Part shown: in pieces, positions 33,091-42,990 of the stretch
How positions within the stretch are numbered: position 1 is the stretch's first letter
Layout: every line of letters begins with the position of its first letter
From: Gonatopus flavifemur
Lineage: Eukaryota; Arthropoda; Insecta; Hymenoptera; Dryinidae
DNA: 64,000 bases
Direction of reading: 5' to 3'
Assembly: GCA_018340375.1 (NCBI GenBank)
Contig: JAFFJZ010000001.1
Coordinates: forward strand, 48,724,001 to 48,788,000
Notes under the pieces: generated by a model
Told to the model about the DNA's origin: nothing
The model's input: the letters and a program-made list of their open reading frames with translations, nothing else
The model's database searches: none
Translations under genes and position numbers: made by a program

Positions 33091-33190
33091 CATAGGTCCC
33101 TGTCGGAGCCTCCTTGATGGCCGAGACTAAAGAGATAGCGCGGAACTTACTCAAACGCGGATGGCTTTAAGATTGAGCGAGGACTGATGT
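33082..33190. repeat. Direct repeat, copy B
   Basis: This copy matches 31219-31360 with about 50 bases fewer in the middle. It keeps the minus-strand donor gtttga|gtaagttccg with GT at 33150-33149. See copy A. Confidence 0.7.
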
Positions 33191-33269
33191 GCAGGGCGTT
33201 GTTGAGCGGCGATCTTGGGCCTTGAAGGGGGTGACGAGATTATGGAAGGAGTTTTGAAAGAGAGAGTCT

Positions 33270-33560
33270 AAAGTCCCTCATGGCTGATTTTTCACGGATC
33301 ACTGACGGACTCTCGAAGTACGTTATATTTCACTAAGTTCTTCAAAAGTCCCTTGAAAATCATCCAAGAGTAGGTCAAAAGTCCCTCATGGCTGACTGTC
33401 CACGGAGTACTGACGAACTCTAACGTGATGTAATATTTCACAATATCCCTCAAAAGTCAGTCAAAAGTCCCGCACTGCTGACTTTTCATGGATCACTGAC
33501 AAACTCTCGCGACACATCTCTTACAAAGTTCCTCGAAAGTCCTTACAAAGTCACCCAAAA
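33270..33560. repeat. Minisatellite, three diverged units of about 90-110 bp
   Basis: Units start aaagtccctcatggctgatt, aaagtccctcatggctgact and aaagtcccgcactgctgact, each followed by cacggatcactgacgaactc-like sequence. Related gacttttgactgac words continue at 33690-33780, so a larger element may include both. Confidence 0.7.
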
Positions 33561-33790
33561 TATTCAAATCCCGTGATCAAATATACAGAAAAAAATAGTT
33601 CAAACCCCGGTGTAAAATGCATCTCGAGCCTTTCGTACCGTTGCCTCCACTCATCCAGTTGTTTTCTACGTCAGTGTCAGTAAGATTACCTCGAATGATT
33701 TTGACTGACTTTTTTGTCCCTCCACTGACTACAAAATGACTTCAACGGACTTTTGACTGACATTTGACTTTTTTTTTCTTATACGGGTAG

Positions 33791-35014
33791 GTGAAAGAAT
33801 AACAGGAATAAGAAGGAAAAGCAAGTTACTCAAGCCACCGCTATGCAACTCCACAACCCTCCTTGTTCAAATTTACCTTGCCAACTGAGAAGTTGGTCAA
33901 CAAACTCATTGTACTAAACTCAATACACATGACATAAAACCGTAGTCAGTCGAGGACAAGATATATGCGCATATGAGTAAATAAAAATATGCATTTGTGT
34001 AAACGTGTAGAAGTTGTAGTAGCTGGTGACCTTGTCTCCTTGGGGACATGCCCCAAATACGTGTTCGCTAACTCACTTTACAGGCTGAAACATATGAAAT
34101 TGTGATATCCATCCTGTGACGTTCAGATTTATGCATTATCATATTTTATTGAAGACTTATTCACGTGGAGAACAACAAATTTGCAGAATTGGAACATAGC
34201 GAGAAAAATATATCAACATATCAAACTTTTAGATTGAAGTTATTTGACATTATTCCCACCGCATCAACGAATTATTCACATTTCTAAATTATTCCGTCAT
34301 ATTCCGTACAAAATCGAATCGATAAAATTAATCAAGTTTCAACTATTCCTGGGTGCTTTTATTTGTTATATATATATATATATATATATTTCAACTCGAG
34401 ATATATATCTAATTATTAAATCTGGATAGACGTAGCAAGTGTCCTTGTTGAGCACAATCATTCAATAACTTCTAAAATCTACAGATCTGCGAATCACCAA
34501 TAACGGTGAAGTGATTATTTTCGCTACTCCGTTTTGCCCATTCCTATAACTTAATCCTTTGAGAACTACGCAGGCTATGGAGTGACAACTAACCGGATAA
34601 CCACTTCTACAAGTTATTCCCTCGCAGCGTGGAAAACGGTGGATCAATTATTAGTAGAATAGAAACTCTCCTCGCAAGAATCAACATCTTTAAAGTCATT
34701 AAAAGTCAGCTTTTATGCATAGTCACGGAGGACTCCTGAACTTTAAAGTGAACTGTATACATTCTTGAAAACCATTAAGGATTGTGGAATGAGGGGAAAT
34801 TAATTCACGGAATTCAAGATTCTAATTATTATCTTCGCAATCCACATGAGAATGAATTTCGTAATTCATTTACTGATGAACATCAGTCTAAATGCATCAG
34901 TGGTTGACTGGTATGAAAATATTACAATCGTACAGCAGACAAGTTATTCGTGTGGACCCGGTATAGGCGTACATTAGGTATCCAAACTTAGAATCGCCTT
35001 ACCTTAGCTATCAA
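33791..35014. other. No gene seen; TA microsatellite
   Basis: A (TA)n tract lies at 34367-34389. The rest is unremarkable AT-rich sequence with ORFs no longer than 61 residues. Confidence 0.45.
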
Positions 35015-35087
35015 CCCTAGTAGAAATGCTCTAGTAATTGACTAGTTTTGCAAAAACTCGTCAACAACTAGAGCATTTCTACTTGGG
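35015..35087. mobile_element. 73-bp hairpin repeat with CCCTAGTAGAAATGC ends
   Basis: The whole segment is one inverted repeat with almost no loop. The left arm begins ccctagtagaaatgctctag and the right arm, reverse-complemented, begins cccaagtagaaatgctctag, with pairing continuing to the centre (agttttg/caaaaact). Ends of the same family occur at 2529 and at 63986. Confidence 0.75.
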
Positions 35088-35750
35088 AAGGGGCCTAATC
35101 GGATTGTCAATATTCGCCCTGATTTTTCTAACTCAAGTTAGAGTCCCGCATAGATGGCCCATGTGAGACCAAGCTGCTTCACTATTGTTTTCCCTGTTAT
35201 GAAAATCTGGATGCACCTAACTACAACCCGCATAAGTGTTTGTCAGACTTCCCTCAATCTTTGAAAGATTCTGATCTAAGCATACCTGTATACAAACCAC
35301 GTGGGGCATAATTGAATCACCAATGTGTTCCTTGTTGACGAAAATATTGGCGTGCCCAACTTGAATCGAGGGTGTCTCGCATAGGTTCAAGGTAGAAATA
35401 CAGTGCAGGTCCAGAAAATGAGGGCGTGATAAAAACCCTGTCTAGAGCTTATAATGGCAATCAAAACAGGGCATTCATTCAAATAACGGTTGCCAAGTTT
35501 CAACGATAAAATCACCATATATTCTTCCGATTTGATTTTCAAATGTACACACGTAGAGAACGAATTCTATATCCAAGCCACTTTGCAATTTTGTATTTTC
35601 TTTCATAATTAATTGAATCTGTGTTTAATGAACTCAAATATCGGTCAATCGTTTCATCGGCCAAATACTTAACCATTCAACCGAGTAACTGATTTCTCTC
35701 TGTTAATTGGTTAATCGGTCAACCGACTAATCGCCCACATTTAATTCCCA
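35088..35750. other. No gene seen
   Basis: The sequence is moderately less AT-rich between 35100 and 35480, but no frame or repeat could be supported. Confidence 0.4.
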
Positions 35751-35963
35751 ATGTCGAGACTGTGGATGATCACCAAGAGAACGAATTCAAGACGATTCTC
35801 TCTGTATTTGTTAATAATTGTTCTCGTAAAGGATTGTGTTTACAGTAATGAATTTATTCATCTCTTCTCACCTGAAACGTACGACAAATATATTCAAGAA
35901 ATTGACAGGGAAAGAAGGAACAGTTCAGAGTATGCCGCGGGATGGAATAAGTTGTTGTCATAG
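35751..35963 (+). CDS. Possible small secreted peptide precursor, family unknown
   Basis: The 70-residue ORF starts with a basic N-terminus, has a hydrophobic core FSLYLLIIVL at residues 16-25 and a plausible signal cleavage after Ser32 (V-Y-S). The remaining 38 residues are hydrophilic and include a polybasic RERR at 53-56. A furin-type protease would cut there and release a 14-residue C-terminal peptide ending KLLS. This resembles the plan of neuropeptide or venom peptide precursors, but the sequence matches no family I know and there is no amidation Gly. The start context (ttcccaATGt) is acceptable. Upstream are attaatcggtc-type degenerate repeats. Chance cannot be excluded for an ORF of this length. 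Confidence 0.28.
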   Translation: MSRLWMITKRTNSRRFSLYLLIIVLVKDCVYSNEFIHLFSPETYDKYIQEIDRERRNSSEYAAGWNKLLS

Positions 35964-36419
35964 CGTTTCTTTTATAACGCTATAACTTCAAGTACAAAAA
36001 TTTCATACATTCGTATTGGAGATCAACCTTACGATTCATATACTCCATGATGAAGCACAAAAACAGGAAAGAACATTTGAGTATTCTCCTTGTAGTGTAA
36101 TACTATTTCCAACAAAGGACTGCGAATACTGAATAATTTCCTCGCATTGCAGTCTGACATTCTCATTAAATGCTAATAGCTCAACCTCGAGTGATACGTT
36201 TACGACAGCTCTACGTGCTCCCTACTGCCGCATTTATATGATGCTGCGTACAAACTAAAATCAATGTAAAACATGATAAACGAATTCTTCCTTTGACAGG
36301 AATGCATATCTCGCTAACGACAAATAAAGTGATACGGAACTTCTTAACGCTGAAACCTTGGAAATGAGCTCAGAAAGGAAGAACATTTTACTCCTAATAA
36401 TTGACGCTCCTGGTATGAC
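35964..36419. other. No gene seen
   Basis: Nothing distinctive was found between the small ORF and the promoter-like block. Confidence 0.4.
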
Positions 36420-36705
36420 TTAACCCCCCCGAACGTGGAATAAGATGAAAGGAAGAAGAGGAAAAAAGGGAAGTGAGAAAGAGAGATACGGAAAATTCAA
36501 CAGCAAGGGCGCAAGCGCCCATTTGGTACAGAGCCGCTGGTACGATACGGGCTCGTTTTTAGAGATAGGAGGGTGGACGACGAATATTGACGTGTCGCAG
36601 GCGAGCTACAGGGGTTAGCAGGTGGCAGGAGCGAGGTTCAGAGAGGCCAAGGGCTTCCAGATGTATATATAACCTTCTCTTTCTGTCTCTCCTCCTCTCA
36701 TCCAT
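36420..36705 (+). promoter_or_regulatory. Promoter-like block with TATA box
   Basis: A GC-richer island with GA-rich sequence (36445-36490) and the palindrome gggcgcaagcgccc leads to TATATATAA at 36664-36672. A pyrimidine-rich start region with ctcatcc lies about 36 bases downstream, the usual TATA-to-initiator spacing. The presumed transcript would run rightwards. A strong donor ttag|gtgagtgatt occurs at 37381, and a small frame (ATG 36947 to 37198) lies between. No product can be assigned. Confidence 0.35.
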
Positions 36706-37380
36706 CCTTGTATACACCTAATGTACGGACGAGGGTATACGTATCGCCTGAACGTGAATGCTGGATACCAATGATTTGACCGAGTGGAAATACCAAATCA
36801 CATCAAAGTCAGGAACACCGAAGAGCAATATTATATCACACTGCTCAATGTTATTCGACATTCAAGGACATTAAAGTGACTATACATCACAACGTACAAT
36901 AATATTTCACTTCCAGATAAATCATTTCGAATTGATTCATCGTTCTATGCTCGTAGAAGAATCACGTGCCCCTGAATTCTCGATATTCCTACAAATCTCT
37001 GCATCAGCAACCATGAAATCTGATTCGAAAACACAGAACATCCCGGCTACAAATCTCTTAATATTTTCTGATAACGAGTCGCGTCTCTGCCAACATTCGC
37101 AGAGAAAGTTCGTTTTAGATCGTATTACAAAGTTTGCTGTTTGCAATACAGACATAAAGATATATTGTTCTGGATTTCAGCGATATAATCAGTTGTAACT
37201 TGAGAACATAATTTCATTTAGAATAGAGTACACTGTTGTTCTGCAAGTGTATTTTATCCATCATCTTGATTCCGTGCAACATATAAAACAACTGGAGTGT
37301 TTGATGTACGTGGGAAAGGAGTCAGTAATACTGATTGATCGTTATGAATTTTATTCTTGCATGAAATACGGTCAAGATTA
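36706..37380 (+). other. Possible first exon of the transcript from the 36.7-kb promoter
   Basis: The interval lies between the TATA-directed start region and the donor at 37381. The only frame of note (36947-37198, 83 codons from ATG) is Ser/Asn-rich, has two Cys pairs and no motif. It could equally be a non-coding leader. Confidence 0.2.
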
Positions 37381-38295
37381 GGTGAGTGATTTTGGTTTCT
37401 ATATTCTTATGAGTTTGTTCATTTTGTGAATCAAAGAAGTCTCGTTCTCAACATTGTAAGATTATAATATTAATGTACAAAGTTGAAGAAATAAACATTC
37501 TTAAATATTTCAAGATGAAAATTCTGAAAAACATTGTATCTGATGCTGGGTGATGTATTATTAAGTGCTTCTTGAAAGAATTGATTATCGTTGTTATTTC
37601 TTTCATTTTGAGTTCACCCTGAACTAACGAGAGGCAAACTTTTCATGAAATCAACGAACAGTTCGTTGAGTAGAGGAAGTACAAAAACCGCGATCATTTG
37701 ATTTGTTTATAACAGTTCAATAGTGGTAACAACTAGTTAACAAAGCCATCAATTTGTTTCTAATTCGATCACTTACCCTAGTTGTGAATACAAGTGTTGT
37801 AATTGAATCACTTTTACGTCATGAAAACCCTTTATACCTTTGTTAAAATAAGGTTCAAAACAATTCTCTGATATTCTATGTACGAACACAATTTCACGAA
37901 AACTTTGTTGTCCATCGTGCGTTGTCGCACGTGTGGTTTTTTCTTTATTCTAACTATAAATTCAGTTCTTAATCTGATCGGGTGAACTCAGATCCTTCCC
38001 GGGTTCTGATACAAATAGTGACATTTTAAAAAAATAACTAAATATCAATTCTACAGGACTCGCTTGTGTTGATGGAACTCGAGCAAAATTAATATGAGAA
38101 AACAATGCTTAAATGCAACGAGATCCTTCTATAGATTGGACATATGAATTCACCAACGACAATTATGACATTATTTTTAATATGTGATTTCAATGAAAGA
38201 TTTCGAAACAAAGTTTTGATAAGTAAGATTAGATTCATCACTTGAGGGAGAGTCAGAGTATGGGAAAGCTGACAGGATGTAAATCCCTCACCCTG
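37381..38295. other. No gene seen
   Basis: AT-rich sequence without convincing frames or inverted repeats. Confidence 0.45.
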
Positions 38296-38471
38296 CACGG
38301 AGAGAATATCATTACATCTGAAATTACTAGGGCTTCACTATCCGCGGACCATATTGGAAATTACAGGAAAAATTGTAGTACACATTTTCACCTAGTTGTA
38401 CAGCAAATATCACAATTTTTACTGTACTGAACTGACAAAGTAGTTTTAAATACCATAATATTCTCGCTGTG
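38296..38471. mobile_element. MITE with CACGGAG-type ends (diverged)
   Basis: The left end cacggagagaatatcattac pairs with the right end ccataatattctcgctgtg. A central region has weaker pairing. It belongs with the CACGGAG elements at 9504-9783 and 49959-50169 on terminal sequence only. Confidence 0.5.
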
Positions 38472-38748
38472 TGAATTCCACTGAGCTGCAAAATTTGATA
38501 TGAGATTCTACAAGAATTATTGAAGATCAAAATTTCATAGAATTTATTATGTAAGAAAAATCAAACATCTCGTGAAGTAAAAAAAGTCCTACTGGTTGAG
38601 GCATGTCGATGTTTATGAAGTTCGTTTACTCAACAGTTTACTTTTGCTTGGTTTGAATTTTTATTTAAAATAACATCTTTCACGTGAGAATGAGATAACA
38701 GTTTCCTGTTCTGCATCGTAAATTTCACATATCAATAATTCACCAATG

Positions 38749-38957
38749 CACATTGAAAAGAAAATTTCTTCCAACCAAATAAATAGTTTATTTGTCCTCT
38801 CTCAATAACATATTCTTTGGAATTGCCCCAAATAAATTGGTCTTCTGAATGTATAATTTATCAGCCACGAGAAATCAATTTTTGCATCCAATTGAATATT
38901 TAATTTCTGCAAATAAATATTTGATGGAGAGAGGACAAATAAATATTTTGTCCAGTG
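38749..38957. mobile_element. Diverged copy of the CACTG palindromic MITE
   Basis: The left arm contains aaataaatagtttatttgtc and the right arm aggacaaataaatattttgt. These match 5843-6094 with many differences and a replaced centre. It ends ccagtg at 38957. Confidence 0.65.
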
Positions 38958-39848
38958 CATCCAAAAACCACCAAGCAACGGATGTCAACTAGGAGAATCA
39001 TGAATGTGTCTCAACTTCTGAATCTTCACGAAATCAATGTCACTTATACACACCAATGTAGCTTTTTGTGGACACAAAAAATTATCCCATTCTCTTTGAA
39101 TGACTATTCAGGAATCAAAATTTGATTCATCTTGAAATGCAAGCGAAGCGAGCAGCATGGAATTCGTAGAAACCTCTTTATTCCTGTATTCACATGCATA
39201 TAATTATTATAAATTATCTATCACAAGTTAATTATTTCTTAAAATTCGTGAAAAAAGTACCCCTCTCCCATCTACGTATCCTGTACGAAAGAGGGGGCCT
39301 TCTATTTTTCAAAATTTCTTGTAAAATTAACTGAAGGAGAACAGAAATATACAGTACCCATCTTGGAAAATGAATTACCCTTCAAGAGCTGTAAAAACTG
39401 ACTTTCTCCATACGTATTGAATATCAGCATTATTCCAACTGTATTGGAAATATTGCAAAAACATGTCTCCCTCACGCGTGTATAAAGCCCTCGAGGAAGT
39501 AACCAGGCTTTTCGAAGTAGCAACTGTACAGATGGGGAGAAAAAGTGAAAGATGGAGACAACAGAGAAGATAAATTGTGGCTCAATTCACTTTAAAAAGT
39601 TTTCAACATGCAATTAATTCAAAACTAACTGTACACGATATCGATCTCTGAAGATAAGTCCTACGAGTCAAAACAATATTGAAAATGTCTCAGTTGAATC
39701 GTCATGCTGTTGAGTTTAACAAGTTACAAAAAATATATACTGCTCTCAATGCAAATCAAAGTATCAAGGAAATGAGTGATGAATTTATCAAAAATATTGA
39801 ACTGTAAATTCAAATAATGTTGAATTATAAAAATTATAAGATAAATAA
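38958..39848. other. No gene seen
   Basis: No repeat or convincing frame was found. A 73-residue reverse ORF at 39302-39523 has no features. Confidence 0.4.
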
Positions 39849-40131
39849 CCCTGTGGGGATACACTTATAGTTTCCTGACACATGGGATACACTGGATCAA
39901 TTTGAACCAAGTGTTTTTTGATCGCTCATATCTCGCTTTTAAAAAATCGTAGAGCAATGTTTTTTTTCTAAATTCATCGCCGAAGTCTGCAGAATACGAA
40001 TCCGAAATCCGCTTTGCTCTACAGTTGATAGTTTTTTCAATATTTGGAGAAATGTAAAGGTACTTTTTCAGAGATATACAACACTTCGAAATGAAGGATG
40101 GGTCATCTTGACCCAGTGCATCCCCAGAGGG
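39849..40131. mobile_element. Probable piggyBac-type MITE (CCCTGTGGGGATACACT ends)
   Basis: The left end ccctgtggggatacact pairs with the right end agtgcatccccagaggg. Flanking bases are ATAA and TTGA, which could be a decayed TTAA duplication. The interior contains gggtcatcttgaccca. No ORF is present. Confidence 0.6.
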
Positions 40132-41344
40132 TTGAATTTATTAAATCTATTCGAAGAAGAACCTATATTGCAACCAGTGATCTCAAGTCATTATGATGAT
40201 TTTTTGTAGGAAAATTATCTCATTTTTATAGTTTTTCATAGAATTCAATAAATTCTCTATAAAACAGGCTCAAAGATCGTCCCTTTTTGACATCACAACC
40301 CCGATGAAGAAATTCTCAAAGAAGTTACATAGTTTATATATGAATTATATCGAATTGTGCATTAATGATATATAATTTTGAAAATTTTTTCACTCGAGTA
40401 ATCCCAACGTGTGAAGGGGGAGAATTGGGAAAAGAGCCATGATAGATTACATGGGAGAATGGAGAGAATGAGAAAGTGATAAAAAATAGAGTTACCTAGG
40501 TTATAAATGGTTCCTCATTGTCATTAAAGTGAGATTGGATGTCTTCATTTTTCCTCCTTCTAAACAAATATTCCGATTAATCCTAAATCGGTGTGTGAGA
40601 TATCCGAAAATTCGCTTAAAAGCTGTCTCGTGAGGCTAAGTATGTATCGACACATGTATTTGTAACAATCTCTTTCATGAATTTTCGTCACTAATATTTT
40701 ATAGGGTATTAGAAGAGCAAAGGAAATATAGTCGCTGGTATCTACAGTCCTAAATAAATACGAAGAAAATCCCTGTGGGTGATATTATTATTGTGAACAT
40801 ATATAACGTGTGTTTGATGTGGGGTGAAGAGTAAAAATACAAAAGAGGATCAGAGGTAAGGAATTGGTTAGCGAAAGAAACTGCTTCAAATATGACGCTC
40901 GGAAAAGTAGACTTTTCTCCAGGGAGATGGATCGAAAATATATACAAATATCGGTTATTATCTGGAAGCCTGTTCCTCTTACGGATCTATCAAATAATAT
41001 ATATTTTATTAACAATCACTTGATTACATATCTCGAAACCTTGATGGAAATCATTTGATTAGATTGAGTTCAGCAAACGTGTGAAGCAAAGAGTAAATAT
41101 TGGGAACAATTTTATCTTCTACATGATAATATAAGATTGTTTGGAAGATATAGATGGTTATTTTATGTATTAGTTATGTATAATGTAATTTTGAACATTT
41201 TTCCATACAATATTGTTCAGACCACTCCATGTAGGGCAGCAAACGAGATTCTCGTCAAAGATCAATTGATTTCAAACCTCGTGAGAGGTCTAACGAAATG
41301 CAGTGCCATTCGCATTTTTTAAACAGTATTCCTGGAGATGTATA
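40132..41344. other. No gene seen
   Basis: AT-rich sequence. ORFs near 40750-41058 overlap on opposite strands and have no signature. Confidence 0.45.
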
Positions 41345-42113
41345 TACCCAGGTAGCACACGCACATTCTGAGAATGTTCTGAGAATATACGTTGAGGATA
41401 TTCGAATATTCTATGGAGATTCTTATTTCGTGCGAATATATTCTACGCACATTCTCAGAATGTTTGAATGGAACTGTGTCAAATATTCTCAGAATATCAT
41501 GCCACGGATATTGTGGGAATATTAGAAAAAAATGTTGTTGAAATGAGAATTCCCGTCAATATGAACTTTTGCATCTCACCGAAAACTACTTCACAATCAA
41601 TTTTTTTCATCATTAGACATCTGTAATCATGAATGGTTAGCAATATTATGAATTCACATAGATGGATGAGATGTTTATGATCGCAACAGGCAATCATAAT
41701 ATATCCGGTATTTTTCAATATTTTATTACACTTTTGAGGATTATTTTTCACGCATGGCACTCTCAGAGAACATTTGCGATATTAAAATACACCTCCATAG
41801 ATTTATTATTCCCAAAGCACAAATTGAAATGATAGATGCCCAAGGGTCTGTAGCCTGTCAACAACATTATCCGCCATTAATGGATTCATGTCATCACGAT
41901 ATCTGCGCATGCGCTATTCGTTAATCTCCCTACAAGCTTTTTACGCATATTGTACGAACGTTCCTAGAATATTCGGAACAGTCTCATTCAAATGTTCTAA
42001 GAATATTCTAAGAATATTTACGAATCTCCTACGCTCTTTGTGAGAATATTCGATCAAGTACATTCTACGGATGTTGTGAGAATATTCTCAGAATATTCTA
42101 TGTTACATGGGTA
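41345..42113. mobile_element. Inverted-repeat element with TACCCA ends and GAATATTC arrays
   Basis: The left end tacccaggtagcac and the right end tgttacatgggta are complementary with mismatches. Both terminal 200-bp regions are packed with agaatattct, gaatgttc and gaacgttc words in both orientations. The centre (about 41540-41900) is unrelated AT-rich sequence. No transposase frame is present. Confidence 0.6.
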
Positions 42114-42714
42114 GTATGCCAAAAAATATATCAAGAAATGCACCGAGGCGAGGATTGAACTCATCACTATTGGAAATTCCTGTATTAAATTCAAAAATTT
42201 GTGTATTGAGTTTAATACAAAAGTATGAAAACAATTAATACACACTTTTATTGAAATCCAACTTAAATATCATCCTGAAATCATTTTTCGTATTGAATCT
42301 CATTTAACACTGCATTAGTCGCGCGAAAAAAGTAGCATTGTTGCTCGCGCCGTCTCTATGAGATACGCAACATCAGTCTTTCACAGTTAGCTGTCATATT
42401 ATATTCACATTCTATTGTAAATGAGTATTTATAAAATGTATCTTTCAGATTACAGTGTCAATTTTCCTATAAAATTCGTGGTGAATTCAATATACAAATG
42501 TATGTGTTGATGACTTCCGAATATGAAATTCAAGAATTTTTTTCAACAGTGATTTTCAACCCTGAAAGAATATCTGGATCTCTTTGTACTGACAAATTCA
42601 ATTTGTCTTCAAATTTCGTTACGTTTCGTGCAGAGACTTGAATTGATACGTAAAAGTGTTGGATATAATTGATTTGTTAGTCCTATTCCAGTATTTTCTC
42701 AATATTAACCCTCA

Positions 42715-42990
42715 AAAGTCACACTTCGGGTTGGTTACCGTACAAGTCACACTAGTGCGAATTGTGATTTCGTGAACTTTCAACCTTTGTATTTTCTTTG
42801 TTTTTCAACGTAAATATAAAAAATTTATATGAAGTGTAGGGTAAAATTTTCCGAGCAATCGAATGGCATAACTTATTTTCGAAAAAAATAATTATTTGTC
42901 AATGAAAAATGCGATTGCCAAAAAATTTTTTTTTTGAAACGTGACATTTTGACGGTGCGAATTCGCACTAGTGTGACGTTTGAGGGTTAA
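42715..42990. mobile_element. piggyBac-type MITE with TTAA target duplication
   Basis: TTAA at 42715-42718 and 42987-42990 flanks a 268-bp element. The left end ccctcaaaagtcacac pairs with the right end gtgtgacgtttgaggg. The subterminal words actagtgcgaatt and aattcgcactagt pair perfectly. It has no ORF. Confidence 0.85.

Noticed and set aside
42135..42170. tRNA-like B-box (gaggattgaactc on the + strand); a similar word occurs at 53753-53776
   Set aside because: Only the last 20 or so bases resemble a tRNA 3' half. No A box, anticodon arm or acceptor pairing was found. They could be SINE relics but the evidence is too thin.
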